Shown piece after piece: positions 7,929-16,457 of a stretch of DNA of 60,283 bases. The notes under the pieces are model-generated. The model searched no databases. It was not told the DNA's origin and saw only the letters and a program-made list of their open reading frames with translations. Source of the DNA: SG8-41 sp035259205 (GTDB lineage: Bacteria; Pseudomonadota; Gammaproteobacteria; Burkholderiales; SG8-41); contig DATFWO010000064.1 in assembly GCA_035259205.1 (NCBI GenBank), forward strand, positions 1 through 60,283, written 5' to 3'. Both the position numbers and the translations under genes were made by a program. Position 1 is the first letter of the stretch. The number at the start of each line of letters is the position of its first letter.

Positions 7929-7982
7929 CGTCATGCCGGTGAAAACCGGTATCCAATGTCATCGCCTGGATCCCGGATGACG
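7929..7982. repeat. palindromic REP-like element
   Basis: CGTCATGCCGG ... ACCGGTATCCA ... TGGATCCCGGATGACG forms an interrupted inverted repeat: CGTCAT pairs with ATGACG and ATCCA with TGGAT. It resembles the extragenic palindromes widespread in proteobacterial genomes whose translation gives 'PAKAGI'-like peptides. Single copy in this window. Confidence 0.7.
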
Positions 7983-8013
7983 ACCAGTCCTTCAACGTTC
8001 GACATGAGTCCAT

Positions 8014-8101
8014 CTCGTCACCGCAACGCTCGTCACCGCAGCGCTCGTCACTGCAGCGCTCGTCACCGCGGAGCTCATCACCGCGGAGCTCATCAGCGCT
8101 C
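8014..8101. repeat. CTCGTCACCGC tandem array (15-bp units)
   Basis: Five to six head-to-tail 15-bp units (CGTCACCGCARCGCT, then CATCACCGCGGAGCT) running into the stop codon region of the Bug gene at 8100. This is the reverse complement of the GTGACGAG family, here with GCGGTGACGAGC phrasing. Confidence 0.9.
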
Positions 8102-9068
8102 ACTCGATCCTGATCCCGCTTTCCTTGCGGAAGCGAGTCCACCTTGCCAGGTCCTGTTGCAGCTCGCGTGTGAACGCCTCAGCGGAGTTGGGGACGACTT
8201 CGGCGCCGACTTTCTCGAACGCTTCGCGTGTGCGCGGCTGCGCAATGACGGCGTCGATGGCATTGCGCAGCTTCTGAATCGCTTCCTTCGGTGCTGCGGC
8301 CGGAATTCCGAGCGTGGTCCACGTCGAGTAGTCGTAGCCGCGGACCCCGGATTCGTCGATGGTCGGCACCTCTGGCAGGAGCTTCGTGCGCTGCGGAGTG
8401 GTCACCGCAAGCGCGCGCAGCTTGCCTGACTTGATGTGTTGTCCCGACGAGCTCACCTGGTCGAATGCCAGCTGAATGTGCCCGCTCAAGAGCGCGACCG
8501 ACGTTTCGGCGCCGCCCTTGTACGGCACATGGGTGAATTTCACCTTTGCCATGAACTGGAACAGCTCGCCCATCAGGTGCCCGCCGGAACCTTGGCCCGC
8601 CGATCCCATCAGGAGTGCGCCTGGACGCGCCTTTGCAAGCGCGATGAGCTCCTTGACGGAATGCGCGGGCAGCGACGGGTGCACGCTCAGGGCGCTCGAG
8701 ACGAGCGAAATGCGCGAGGTATACACGAAGTCGCGGAGCGGCTGGTACTCGATATCGTCGTGAAACACGGGCTGGGACACCAGCGTGCCGGGTGCGCCGA
8801 GCAGGATCGTGTATCCGTCGGGTGGCGATTTGGCGACCAGAGCGGTGCCGATTCTGCCTCCGGCGCCGCCGCGGTTCTCGACGATTACGGGCTGCCCCAG
8901 AACTTCCGAGAGTCCGGGAGCGATGATCCGCGCGTTGATGTCGATGTTTCCGCCGGGCGCGAACGGGACGATGATCCGGATCAGCTTGGATGGGTAGCTT
9001 TGGCAACAGGCAGTTGCGGGTACAAGCAGCAGGATACCGCCTATTGCGGACCAGAAGGGTTTTGCCAT
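8100..9068 (-). CDS. Bug/TctC-family substrate-binding protein
   Basis: A 322-residue receptor with signal peptide MAKPFWSAIGGILLLVPATACCQS and ligand loop IIVPFAPGGNID. ENRGGAGGRIGTALVAKSPPDGYTILLGAPGTL and THVPYKGGAETSVALLSGH follow. The ATG at 9068 is preferred to an upstream TTG at 9083 because GGTGGAG lies six bases before it. It sits head to tail with the preceding Bug gene on the same strand, separated by repeats, so the pair could be read together but probably is not a tight operon. Confidence 0.89.
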   Translation of the reverse strand: MAKPFWSAIGGILLLVPATACCQSYPSKLIRIIVPFAPGGNIDINARIIAPGLSEVLGQPVIVENRGGAGGRIGTALVAKSPPDGYTILLGAPGTLVSQPVFHDDIEYQPLRDFVYTSRISLVSSALSVHPSLPAHSVKELIALAKARPGALLMGSAGQGSGGHLMGELFQFMAKVKFTHVPYKGGAETSVALLSGHIQLAFDQVSSSGQHIKSGKLRALAVTTPQRTKLLPEVPTIDESGVRGYDYSTWTTLGIPAAAPKEAIQKLRNAIDAVIAQPRTREAFEKVGAEVVPNSAEAFTRELQQDLARWTRFRKESGIRIE

Positions 9069-9148
9069 GCGGCGCTCCACCAAGGTGTTTGCAGAGCCTC
9101 TCGCCGCGGGAGTACCGCGGACGCTCGGCGTGAGGCGATCATAGCCGG

Positions 9149-9919
9149 TTATTTGCTGGCTCTCACCTCCCTGCCGTGGAGCGCTTGTACGGGACGCGCG
9201 TTCATCGGGTAGACCTTGGCGAAGCGCGCGACTTCGTCAGTCGAAATCGTTTCCGGGTGTTTCAGCACAAACCATGTGACGTTTTCGCTGCACGGAGGCG
9301 TTGTAAGCGATCCGGTGAACGTGTAATAGGCCGTGTCTTTGGGAAGCAAATCCGCGACATTGATCTTGACCGTGTCGACCACCGACTCGGTTTCCTTCTC
9401 TTTCGGCAAGTTGGCCCATAGCGTCTTGATGAACGGATTCTCCGCACCCGTCTTCAGGAGGACCGCAACCACTGCCAATTGCCCACCGGAGTCGCGGTGC
9501 ACCAGGTGCGCGACCATGGCGTAGGGCTTGCCGTTGATCTTTTCCTCGCTGGGCTTGTGGAAGTGAAACTGCAGGAGCTCGTATTTCTTGCCACCGGCAG
9601 TTATAGAGCTGCCCGAGGCATAGTTGACCTGGATAGTATGTCCGTTGTCGATGATCTTGAGCGGTGACGGCTTGTAGTCGAACTCAATGGCCGGAAGGTC
9701 GGCTTTCTTTGCGGCATTGTCGTGGATGTCGATGGGAGACTGGTGTTTCCCCAGCGCGCAGGCGCCGAAGTCCTGCTCGAGCTTTGCCCACTTCGCGGGG
9801 CCAGTCGAGCCCGCGTAGCTCCAGTGTGGATGGTGGTCTTCGGCAGCGAACGACGCCTGGCTGAGCGTGAGCAGGGTGACAGCAGAAACAATCGCGAGGT
9901 TTACGGGTGTCGGAAGCAT
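9149..9919 (-). CDS. cah: alpha-class carbonic anhydrase, exported
   Basis: 256 residues with a signal peptide (cleavage after about residue 25, ASFA-AED). The zinc ligands are His119 and His121 in QFHFH and His138 in AHLVH. QSPIDI (60-65) and SLTTPPCSENVTWFVL with the gatekeeper Thr are also present, as is the Cys pair (Cys54 and the PPC Cys) that forms a disulfide in periplasmic alpha-CAs. It interconverts CO2 and bicarbonate in the periplasm. All catalytic residues are intact. It lies about 80 bp from the start of the Bug gene on the same strand. Confidence 0.95.
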   Translation of the reverse strand: MLPTPVNLAIVSAVTLLTLSQASFAAEDHHPHWSYAGSTGPAKWAKLEQDFGACALGKHQSPIDIHDNAAKKADLPAIEFDYKPSPLKIIDNGHTIQVNYASGSSITAGGKKYELLQFHFHKPSEEKINGKPYAMVAHLVHRDSGGQLAVVAVLLKTGAENPFIKTLWANLPKEKETESVVDTVKINVADLLPKDTAYYTFTGSLTTPPCSENVTWFVLKHPETISTDEVARFAKVYPMNARPVQALHGREVRASK

Positions 9920-10075
9920 GTCAGTTCCTTCCTTTCAGAAAAATGAGGCAAGAGAAGCGGGCCAGCCGTTCAGGCCCGGTAGTCATGAGTCGAAGCCTGC
10001 TACGCAGACGACAGACCCCACAATTGGACCAAGGGGCATTATTCATCGCGATCGAAAATGCAATAATCGCAACGA

Positions 10076-11218
10076 ATGAGACTGATCCTTTCGTGCGTAG
10101 TGGCGGGCCTTGTCTTCGTGACGAATGCGCTGGCGGCCGACTACGGGAGCAAGGGCGGAGCGGAGCCCGCGAACATCGACGAGATCGCCGGGCTCCTGCG
10201 ACAGGACTCATATGACCTGGAGCTGCTCATCAGCTTCGGTACGTCCAGGGGCGGGTCGGCGGGCCACCTCGCCCTGGCTATCCGGGACCCGGACTCCAGC
10301 GACGACACGGTCTACTCGGCGAACTTCTACGCCGACCGGGCGCGCAAACACGAGAAGGGTTTCTATACCGACGATCTGATGATCAGGATCCCGAAGAAGG
10401 AATACCTGTTCAAGACATCGTCGTCGCTTGGTGACACCGCCTCGTTCGGACTCGATTTCGGCGAGATCTACAAGCGCTCCGTCATCGGTGTGCGCGTCTA
10501 CGGCGTGCCGGCCGCCGAGAAGCAGGCGCTGGCGGCCTACTTTGCGCGCATCAACCACGACTATCGCGGGCGTGCCAGAAACACGGAGTACCACGACGGC
10601 GAGGTCAGGTACGACTACATACGGCTCAATTGCGCCAAGACGATCGGCTCGGCATTCAAGCATGGCGCCGGCTACAAGGACCTGGAGGTCACCAGCGCGA
10701 AGCTCCTCTCCGGGCGCAGAGTGGTGGCGGCCGCCACGGCCAATATCCCCGCCGAAATGGCGATGAAGCTCATCAAGGAGTGGAGCGCGCGGGGCTACGG
10801 CCTGGACGCCGTGCTCTACCGGAAGTACGCCGGCTCGACCTACGTCGATCTGCGGGAGGAGGGGAAAGTGGCGTTCAAGGACCTGCCCGACCGCTTCCCC
10901 TCGGTGCTGTCGCGCGACTTCCGCCGGGAACAGTACAAGGATTTCGACAACCTCTACGCCATGCACCTCCTCTACAACATAGGGAAGTACAGCGTCAGAG
11001 TGAACGACGAGTCCAGGCTGCTGCAGATCGGGAAGCGCAAGACTCCCATGATCTATTCCGAGGCCGTCGAGCTAGCCGCCGAGAGCGCGAAATCGGAGAG
11101 CGAGAACTTCCGCCTGCAGGCTGCGTTGCAGGGCAAGGGCGTCGCTATCGGGAGCTCGGCGGACGACACCCCGCTCGACCAATTCAAGGACGAGGGCAAC
11201 AGGAAGACTGCACCCTAG
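10076..11218 (+). CDS. exported protein with possible permuted papain-like (His...Cys) hydrolase core
   Basis: 380 residues with a signal peptide (MRLILSCVVAGLVFVTNALA). I do not recognise a named family. The arrangement GSAGHLALAI (His64), then about 120 residues later YDYIRLNCAKTIGSAF (Cys186), is the order seen in circularly permuted NlpC/P60-like and DUF4105-type thiol hydrolases: His first, Cys at a helix start. The C-terminal 150 residues are charged and helical with no known motif. If the reading is right it may cleave an amide or acyl bond in the envelope; that is inference. It is divergent from the carbonic anhydrase gene with 156 bp between starts. Confidence 0.75.
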   Translation: MRLILSCVVAGLVFVTNALAADYGSKGGAEPANIDEIAGLLRQDSYDLELLISFGTSRGGSAGHLALAIRDPDSSDDTVYSANFYADRARKHEKGFYTDDLMIRIPKKEYLFKTSSSLGDTASFGLDFGEIYKRSVIGVRVYGVPAAEKQALAAYFARINHDYRGRARNTEYHDGEVRYDYIRLNCAKTIGSAFKHGAGYKDLEVTSAKLLSGRRVVAAATANIPAEMAMKLIKEWSARGYGLDAVLYRKYAGSTYVDLREEGKVAFKDLPDRFPSVLSRDFRREQYKDFDNLYAMHLLYNIGKYSVRVNDESRLLQIGKRKTPMIYSEAVELAAESAKSESENFRLQAALQGKGVAIGSSADDTPLDQFKDEGNRKTAP

Positions 11219-11300
11219 GGATTGGCTGGGATCGACGTCCCGATGGGAAGACCCGTTCTTCAAGGCGAAGCTGTAGTGCGAATGACCTCGCTCAGTCCGG

Positions 11301-11993
11301 CTAACCCGGACGGCTCGCGTCGCGCCGGCTGTTACAGATGAGAACTGTCGAATAACCGAAGAGGTTGGCGGGAAGAGACGCGGTCACGTCGAGATTCGCC
11401 GCTGCCACGAACGCTTGCAGGTCGAGATCGGCCCGGTAGCGCAGCAGCCGGTAGACCGGCGAGAGGAGCGTGTCGAAGAGCTGCGCCACCGGACGCTGCG
11501 AGAGGAAGTGGTTCGCGACGACGATCATCGCCCCCGCCCGGCATACGCGCTCGATCTCCCTCATCGCGCGCACCGGATCCGGCAGTCCCGCCATCGCGAA
11601 GAGCACCACCGCCTTGTCAAAACTAGCATCAGGAAAGGTCAGGCGCTCGGCATCCATTTCAAGGAGCGCCGCGACGCACGAGAGGCGCCGGAGGCTGGCG
11701 CGCCGCGCCGCCTTCTCCAGCATCTCGCGCGAGATATCGATACCGGTTACGCACACGTCGGGTGGATATAGCGGGAGCGAAAGGCCGCTGCCCACGCCAA
11801 CCTCGAGAATGCGGTCGCCGGCGTGGCAATCGAGCGCATCGATCGCGAGCCGCCGGCCGTGATGGAGACTCAGACCGAAGACGGTGTCGTAGAGCGGTGC
11901 GAACAGGCGGTAGCCGCGCCGGCTTGCGTCGGCGGTCACCTCGAGGTCATCCGTAGACCGGGGCGCGTCAAGACTCTCGATCTTGGAATTCAT
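11301..11993 (-). CDS. pmtA: SAM-dependent methyltransferase, phosphatidylethanolamine N-methyltransferase type
   Basis: 230 residues, class I Rossmann methyltransferase. Motif I is ILEVGVGSGLSLPLYP, with the acidic end of beta-2 at GIDISREMLEKA and motif II at FDKAVVLFAMAGLPDP. The N-terminal RGYRLFAPLYDTVFGLSLHHGRR resembles Rhodobacter-type PmtA, which methylates phosphatidylethanolamine toward phosphatidylcholine at the membrane surface. The PmtA assignment rests on that N-terminal block and the spacing; a related lipid or quinone methyltransferase is possible. Convergent with the preceding gene (82 bp apart). Confidence 0.72.
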   Translation of the reverse strand: MNSKIESLDAPRSTDDLEVTADASRRGYRLFAPLYDTVFGLSLHHGRRLAIDALDCHAGDRILEVGVGSGLSLPLYPPDVCVTGIDISREMLEKAARRASLRRLSCVAALLEMDAERLTFPDASFDKAVVLFAMAGLPDPVRAMREIERVCRAGAMIVVANHFLSQRPVAQLFDTLLSPVYRLLRYRADLDLQAFVAAANLDVTASLPANLFGYSTVLICNSRRDASRPG

Positions 11994-12278
11994 CCATGGA
12001 AACTAGCATGCGGCTCCTGGTCGTACAACCGTCACGCGCCAGAATTCATGGAAAGTTCACAAACGCCGGTCTGCGCAGTACTCGTCGAAAATTGCGTAGC
12101 GTTTCATCGCCACGCGCGGCAAAGATCCTCCGGACCCAGACGTCAAAATTCCAGCCCACCATTATTTGACCATCCGGCCATCGCCGAAACCGTGGTCCGT
12201 CCTGGGTTCTCTGCGCTTAACTCACAATTAACTCACGGCGCTGTCATTGAATTGACAAGACCAGCCGCTAGCGTAGGC
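11994..12278. other. non-coding stretch upstream of the repeat element
   Basis: About 285 bp between the methyltransferase start and repeat copy 2. No frame looks coding. The base composition is more AT-rich than the genes (for example AATTGACAAGACC near 12250), which may hold promoters for the methyltransferase gene (reverse) or the downstream exported protein gene; no box can be assigned with confidence. Confidence 0.4.
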
Positions 12279-12547
12279 AGAACCTATCTCAATAATAGGC
12301 GCGTGATGCGTTGTGGCCAGGACGGATCGTATGCGAGGCGCACGGCGCAGGCCATATGTCGATATGGTCAAGCCGGGCAACGATGCAGACGACCGTCCTG
12401 GCCACAACCCGAGTGGGACGGGGCGCTCTGGGCGCATCTCTTTGTCGGGAGCCCTCGCAATATCGACATATTGCTTCGGGCTCTCCTCCTCGAGCTGCAT
12501 CCCACATCGCCTCCGTCGCACACGTGCCTATTATTGAGATAGGTTCT
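12279..12547. repeat. structured mobile-type element, copy 2 (inverted relative to copy 1)
   Basis: Terminal inverted repeats 12279-12300 and 12526-12547 are perfect over 22 bp (AGAACCTATCTCAATAATAG plus two bases). Compared with copy 1 each arm differs at six positions, and all six changes are matched by the complementary change in the other arm. Inside, read on the reverse strand, are the same GAGCCC...GGGCTC hairpin with loop GTCG, the TTGTGGCCAGGACGG stem (15 bp here against 11 bp perfect in copy 1) and the CCATATCGACATATGG palindrome. No direct target duplication is evident at either end. Confidence 0.9.
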
Positions 12548-12639
12548 AGTTGATTCTGTTCGTGCCGCCCTGGTCCAGGCTCACTAGCGGCTTGAGCGAA
12601 CAATAAACTCCGAACAACCTGGAACATAGGGGAGCTTTC

Positions 12640-13866
12640 ATGAGAAGACTACCTGCTTTGGCAGTCCTCCTGGCGTGCGTGCTTGGTCTCTACACGCTGG
12701 TGATGGCCGACGATGAGAAGTCGAACGACCGCGACGATAGTGATTCCGACGGTGCGATCACCCTGGCGGTCTACGGCGACGCTCCCTACGGGTGCAAAGC
12801 GGGAGAATGCCCCAACGGGTTCAGCCCCGACACGCCAAACGGCCCGAATCCGGGCGATCCGCGGCAGATCCAGGCAACGCCGGCGTTCATCGACGCGGTC
12901 AACTCCGACCCCGACGTCCGCCTCGTGGTCCACGTCGGCGACATCCACTCGGGCAGCCAGTTCTGCACGCTTGCCTACAATCGCACGATCCAGAAGCTGT
13001 GGGAGCAGTACAAGGATCCGCTCGTGTACACGCCCGGCGACAACGAATGGGCCGATTGCCACAAGTCCGGCGAGGGCGGCAACGTCAAGGATGCGGGCGG
13101 CAATTTTGTCGATTACGCCAACGGCGATCCCGTCGCCAATCTCGCGCTGGTGCGCGCGATGTTCTTCCCGGTCGCCGGCCAAACGCTCGGGCAGCGGAAC
13201 ATGAGGGTGACCTCGCAGGCACTGGCGAACGACCCGGCGCATCCGACCGACGCGGAGTATGTCGAGAACGTGATGTGGAAGAGGGCGAGCGTGCTGTTCG
13301 TGACCCTGAACATTCCCGGCGGCTCGAACAACGACGACGACAACTGGTACGGCTTGCCGAAGACAGGAGCGCAGATCCAGGAGATCGCTCAGCGGACTGC
13401 GGCCAATCTACGCTGGCTCGATGCCGCCTTCGCCAAGGCGCAGGCCGATGGCGTCAAGGCGGTCGTCATCGTGGAGCAGGCCGACATGTGGGACCTCGAC
13501 GGCAAGGCGCCGTCGCATATCGCAAATTACGAGGTATTCCTCGACAAGATCGCCGACAAGTCGAAGGCGTTCGGCAAGCCGGTCCTGCTCATCAATGGCG
13601 ACTCGCACATGTACCGATCGGACAATCCGTTGAAGGAAAAGCAGCCCTGCGTCATCGAATCAGGCCCGAACGTCCTCGCGTGCAGCGACGACGCCTGGAT
13701 TAACCATTCCAGCAAGGGTTACAACGTGACGAACTTCCACCGGCTGGTTGTGCATGGCAGCACCTTTCCGCTGGAGTATGTGCGCCTGAACGTCGACCCG
13801 CACAAGAACTTCAGCGCGGGCAGCAACGCCTTCGGCCCCTTCAGCTGGCAGCGCGTCATTCCATAG
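12640..13866 (+). CDS. exported metallophosphatase-like protein
   Basis: 408 residues with an N-terminal signal (MRRLPALAVLLACVLGLYTLVMA) and then a short acidic linker. Calcineurin-like metallophosphoesterase metal motifs appear in order: YGDAPY (about 45-50, first Asp), VVHVGDIHSG (GD and H), PGDNEW (GDNE replacing GNHD) and, near the end, INGDSHMYRSD (the GHxH position reads GDSH). The fold would hydrolyse phosphomono- or diesters in the periplasm. The altered GNHD and GHxH motifs mean activity is uncertain. GGGGAG five bases before the ATG fixes the start. It follows repeat copy 2 by about 90 bp. Confidence 0.78.
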   Translation: MRRLPALAVLLACVLGLYTLVMADDEKSNDRDDSDSDGAITLAVYGDAPYGCKAGECPNGFSPDTPNGPNPGDPRQIQATPAFIDAVNSDPDVRLVVHVGDIHSGSQFCTLAYNRTIQKLWEQYKDPLVYTPGDNEWADCHKSGEGGNVKDAGGNFVDYANGDPVANLALVRAMFFPVAGQTLGQRNMRVTSQALANDPAHPTDAEYVENVMWKRASVLFVTLNIPGGSNNDDDNWYGLPKTGAQIQEIAQRTAANLRWLDAAFAKAQADGVKAVVIVEQADMWDLDGKAPSHIANYEVFLDKIADKSKAFGKPVLLINGDSHMYRSDNPLKEKQPCVIESGPNVLACSDDAWINHSSKGYNVTNFHRLVVHGSTFPLEYVRLNVDPHKNFSAGSNAFGPFSWQRVIP

Positions 13867-13902
13867 GCGGAAGGTTAAGGGGCTTTTCACGGCTAAAAAC
13901 GA

Positions 13903-15009
13903 TCAGCCTCGCCGCCGCAACGGCGGCGTGAATGGGGGAAGACGGCCGGGATCGAACGGGGCCAGGTCGAGAGTGTGTGCTGCGCCATCGACGATGAGCT
14001 CCGCCATGGCCTCTCCGGTTGCCGGCGCATTGAGGATGCCCCATACGTTGTGGCCGGTGGCGATGTAAGCGCCCTCGGCGCCCGGCACCGGGCCGATCAG
14101 CGGCACGTAGTCCCGCGTAATCGGCCGGAAGCACGCCTGTTTCGCGACGATCCGCTCCTGCCTGAACGCGGGCGACAGGCGCTCGCATAGCGAGCGCAGG
14201 CGCTCGATCGCATCCGGGTCCGGCGCGACCTCGGCCGGGTCGAGTGGCATCGGCGCCGGGCTACCAAAAGCGCAGACATGCGTGCTGCCGTCGGCGCGGG
14301 GAAACACTTCGACCGTGTGCTCGTCTCCAGACGCATCCCGGAATTCGAGAAAGAGCGCGTCGGCCGGCACGTCCGTGCCGGTGTCGTAGACGAGGCTCGG
14401 GCTTTGCTGTCCGAACACCTGGGGCAGCGGCGCCCAATCCGCAGCCAGTATCGACCAGGGCCCCATCGCGATGACGACAGCGTCTGCCTCGACAGCCGAA
14501 CCGTCGACCTGGAGCCCCATCACGATCGACTCGCCGCGCAGGCGTGCCAGACCGGTGACCCGTCCCGGTCGCACCTGCGCGCCGTGTCGCTGCGCCGCCC
14601 GCATGATCGCCGTAGTGAACTTGCGCGGATTGACGCTCGCCGTCGTGTCAGTCGTCCCCAGTCGCTGCGTGATGAGCGTGCCGGTGGCAAGCCAATCGAA
14701 CGCTGAGGGCTCGTTTCTGCGCGCGCTGCCGTCAGGAACCACGAAGCCGCCATACGCGGTCATCTTGCGATAGGCCCAATCGTCGTCTATCGAAGCGGCA
14801 AGCTCGGCATGCAGCGCGAAGCTGCGGCGCGCCAGGGCGTCGAGCGGACTGCCGGCGCACCAGTCGAGCGCCAGAAAGCCGCCCGCCTTGCCGGATGCCG
14901 CGCCGGCGACCTCCGTGCGCTCGACGACGACGACCTCGACGCCGCGCCGGGCCAGGAAATAGGCGGTGCAGGCGCCGATCACGCCGCCGCCGGAAATCAG
15001 GACACGCAT
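13903..15009 (-). CDS. FAD-dependent oxidoreductase of the D-amino-acid oxidase (DAO) family
   Basis: 368 residues. The FAD-binding dinucleotide fold is at the extreme N-terminus (VLISGGGVIGACTAYFLARRGVEVVVVER). AGAASGKAGGFLALDW and the C-terminal PLIGPVPGAEGAYIATGHNVWGILNAPATGEAMAELI are typical of DAO/glycine-oxidase-like and FOXRED1-like proteins that oxidise amines or amino acids. The ATG at 15009 has GGAG seven bases upstream; the longer frame to 15075 has none. Convergent with the phosphatase-like gene (36 bp apart). Confidence 0.85.
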   Translation of the reverse strand: MRVLISGGGVIGACTAYFLARRGVEVVVVERTEVAGAASGKAGGFLALDWCAGSPLDALARRSFALHAELAASIDDDWAYRKMTAYGGFVVPDGSARRNEPSAFDWLATGTLITQRLGTTDTTASVNPRKFTTAIMRAAQRHGAQVRPGRVTGLARLRGESIVMGLQVDGSAVEADAVVIAMGPWSILAADWAPLPQVFGQQSPSLVYDTGTDVPADALFLEFRDASGDEHTVEVFPRADGSTHVCAFGSPAPMPLDPAEVAPDPDAIERLRSLCERLSPAFRQERIVAKQACFRPITRDYVPLIGPVPGAEGAYIATGHNVWGILNAPATGEAMAELIVDGAAHTLDLAPFDPGRLPPFTPPLRRRG

Positions 15010-15216
15010 CGCGCTACTCCAATCGACGCCGAGCTTGTATGCTAAACGTAAAAGGCCGTATCGGAGAAACCACAATGATCGGCCCTTCCCGCCGTAGTAC
15101 GCTCCGCGCGCAATGAATCACGGCCCCGTGCTGAAATCTGGGCTTGAAGTGGTAAGGTCCGCGGTCGCAGGAGATCGAGTCGCCACTCGAAGCATATCGG
15201 CAAGGCAAAACGTGAC

Positions 15217-16329
15217 ATGAGCGAAGGCCCATTGTTCGATCCGCGGGATTTCATCATCCCCGATGGCGTTGCCCACGTCTGCGCCGGCGGCGAAAGCGCG
15301 TGTCTGCATCGCCACGCTGCCGCGTTTTCCCGCTATCTCCGTGACAAGAGCTCCGGTATGGCCGGCAGGGTCGCGCAAGAAGCGGAGATTGCCCGCGCCC
15401 GTGCCGGTATCGCCCGCTGCTGGGGAGTGGACGCAGCATCGATTGGATTTGTCGGCAACGTCGCCGAGGGTGTGTCTATTGTCGCGGAAAGTCTCGACTG
15501 GCGTGACGGAGACAATCTCGTTGTCGCTGCCAACGAGTACCCGTCCGTCGTGGGACCGTTCCTGATGCGCCGCCGTCCGGGGGTGACCTTGCGACAGGCA
15601 AGAGGAACCGGGCCCGACCGCTTCGCCAAATGTGTCGATGCCCGCTCGCGGATCATCGGTGTAAGTCACGTTTCGTACCTGACCGGAGAACGCCATGATC
15701 TTTCGGCGCTCCGGGCGCTCGCGGACAGGACTGGAGCGTTGCTGGTCGTGGATTTCACCCAGGCGGCCGGTTATCTGCCACTCGAGGCATCGATCGCGGA
15801 CTTCGCATTCTCGGCCTGCTACAAATGGCTGCTCGGCGTCACTGGCGTTGCCGTCGCCTACTGGAACAGGGCACGCCAGCCGGGGTGGGCGCCCGCTTCC
15901 GCGGGCTGGTACTCCTTCGAGCCTGGATCCCGCAGCTATGACAACCCGCCGCCGCTGCGGGACGACGCATTACGCTTCACCCGCGGCAATCCCGCGCACG
16001 CTTCGATCTACGTGCTCGCGGATGCGCTGGACTATCTGGCCGCCTACGACGTGCGCGACGTTCAGGCGCACGTCCAGGGCATGACGACGGCGATGCTGGA
16101 GCGACTGGAAGCCCTGCGGGTTCCGACGCTTACGCCAGCCGATCCGGCGCGGCATGGCGCCAGTGTTTGCGTTTCATCGCCGCGGGCGCAGGTGATCGTG
16201 GATGCGATGGCGCGGCGCGGGGTGCTGGCGTGGAACGGACAGGGACGCATTCGTTTCAGCTTCCACGGCTACAACTCGCTCCGGGACGTCGATCAAGCCA
16301 TTGGCGCGTTGAGCGCGGAATGGGCTTGA
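15217..16329 (+). CDS. aminotransferase class V-fold PLP-dependent enzyme
   Basis: 370 residues, fold type I. The PLP-contacting Asp is in LLVVDFTQAAG, and the Schiff-base lysine in FAFSACYKWLLGVTG, about 25 residues later. VGNVAEGVSIVAESLDWRDGDNLVVAANEYPSV is the usual phosphate-binding N-terminal region of the NifS/kynureninase/isopenicillin-N-epimerase branch. The small C-terminal domain contains HGASVCVSSPRA and RIRFSFHGYNSLRDVD. There is no active-site cysteine loop of NifS desulfurases, so an epimerase or lyase role is more likely. Divergent from the FAD oxidoreductase gene with 207 bp between. Confidence 0.83.
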   Translation: MSEGPLFDPRDFIIPDGVAHVCAGGESACLHRHAAAFSRYLRDKSSGMAGRVAQEAEIARARAGIARCWGVDAASIGFVGNVAEGVSIVAESLDWRDGDNLVVAANEYPSVVGPFLMRRRPGVTLRQARGTGPDRFAKCVDARSRIIGVSHVSYLTGERHDLSALRALADRTGALLVVDFTQAAGYLPLEASIADFAFSACYKWLLGVTGVAVAYWNRARQPGWAPASAGWYSFEPGSRSYDNPPPLRDDALRFTRGNPAHASIYVLADALDYLAAYDVRDVQAHVQGMTTAMLERLEALRVPTLTPADPARHGASVCVSSPRAQVIVDAMARRGVLAWNGQGRIRFSFHGYNSLRDVDQAIGALSAEWA

Positions 16330-16457
16330 TCACCGCGCGACTTTGCTGTCGAAACAGCGATTCTGAGGCTGCAGAGAGCTTTACCAGGGGAGCACCGTCC
16401 GCCGCGAAAGCGATGACGTAACGGATGATCAGACCCGCACTCTCGCAAGCATGCGCG

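Noticed and set aside
11823..12542. 239-residue frame running through repeat copy 2
   Set aside because: Crosses the methyltransferase start region and the hairpin element, with no protein-like composition; both element copies are open in several frames only because they lack stops by chance.
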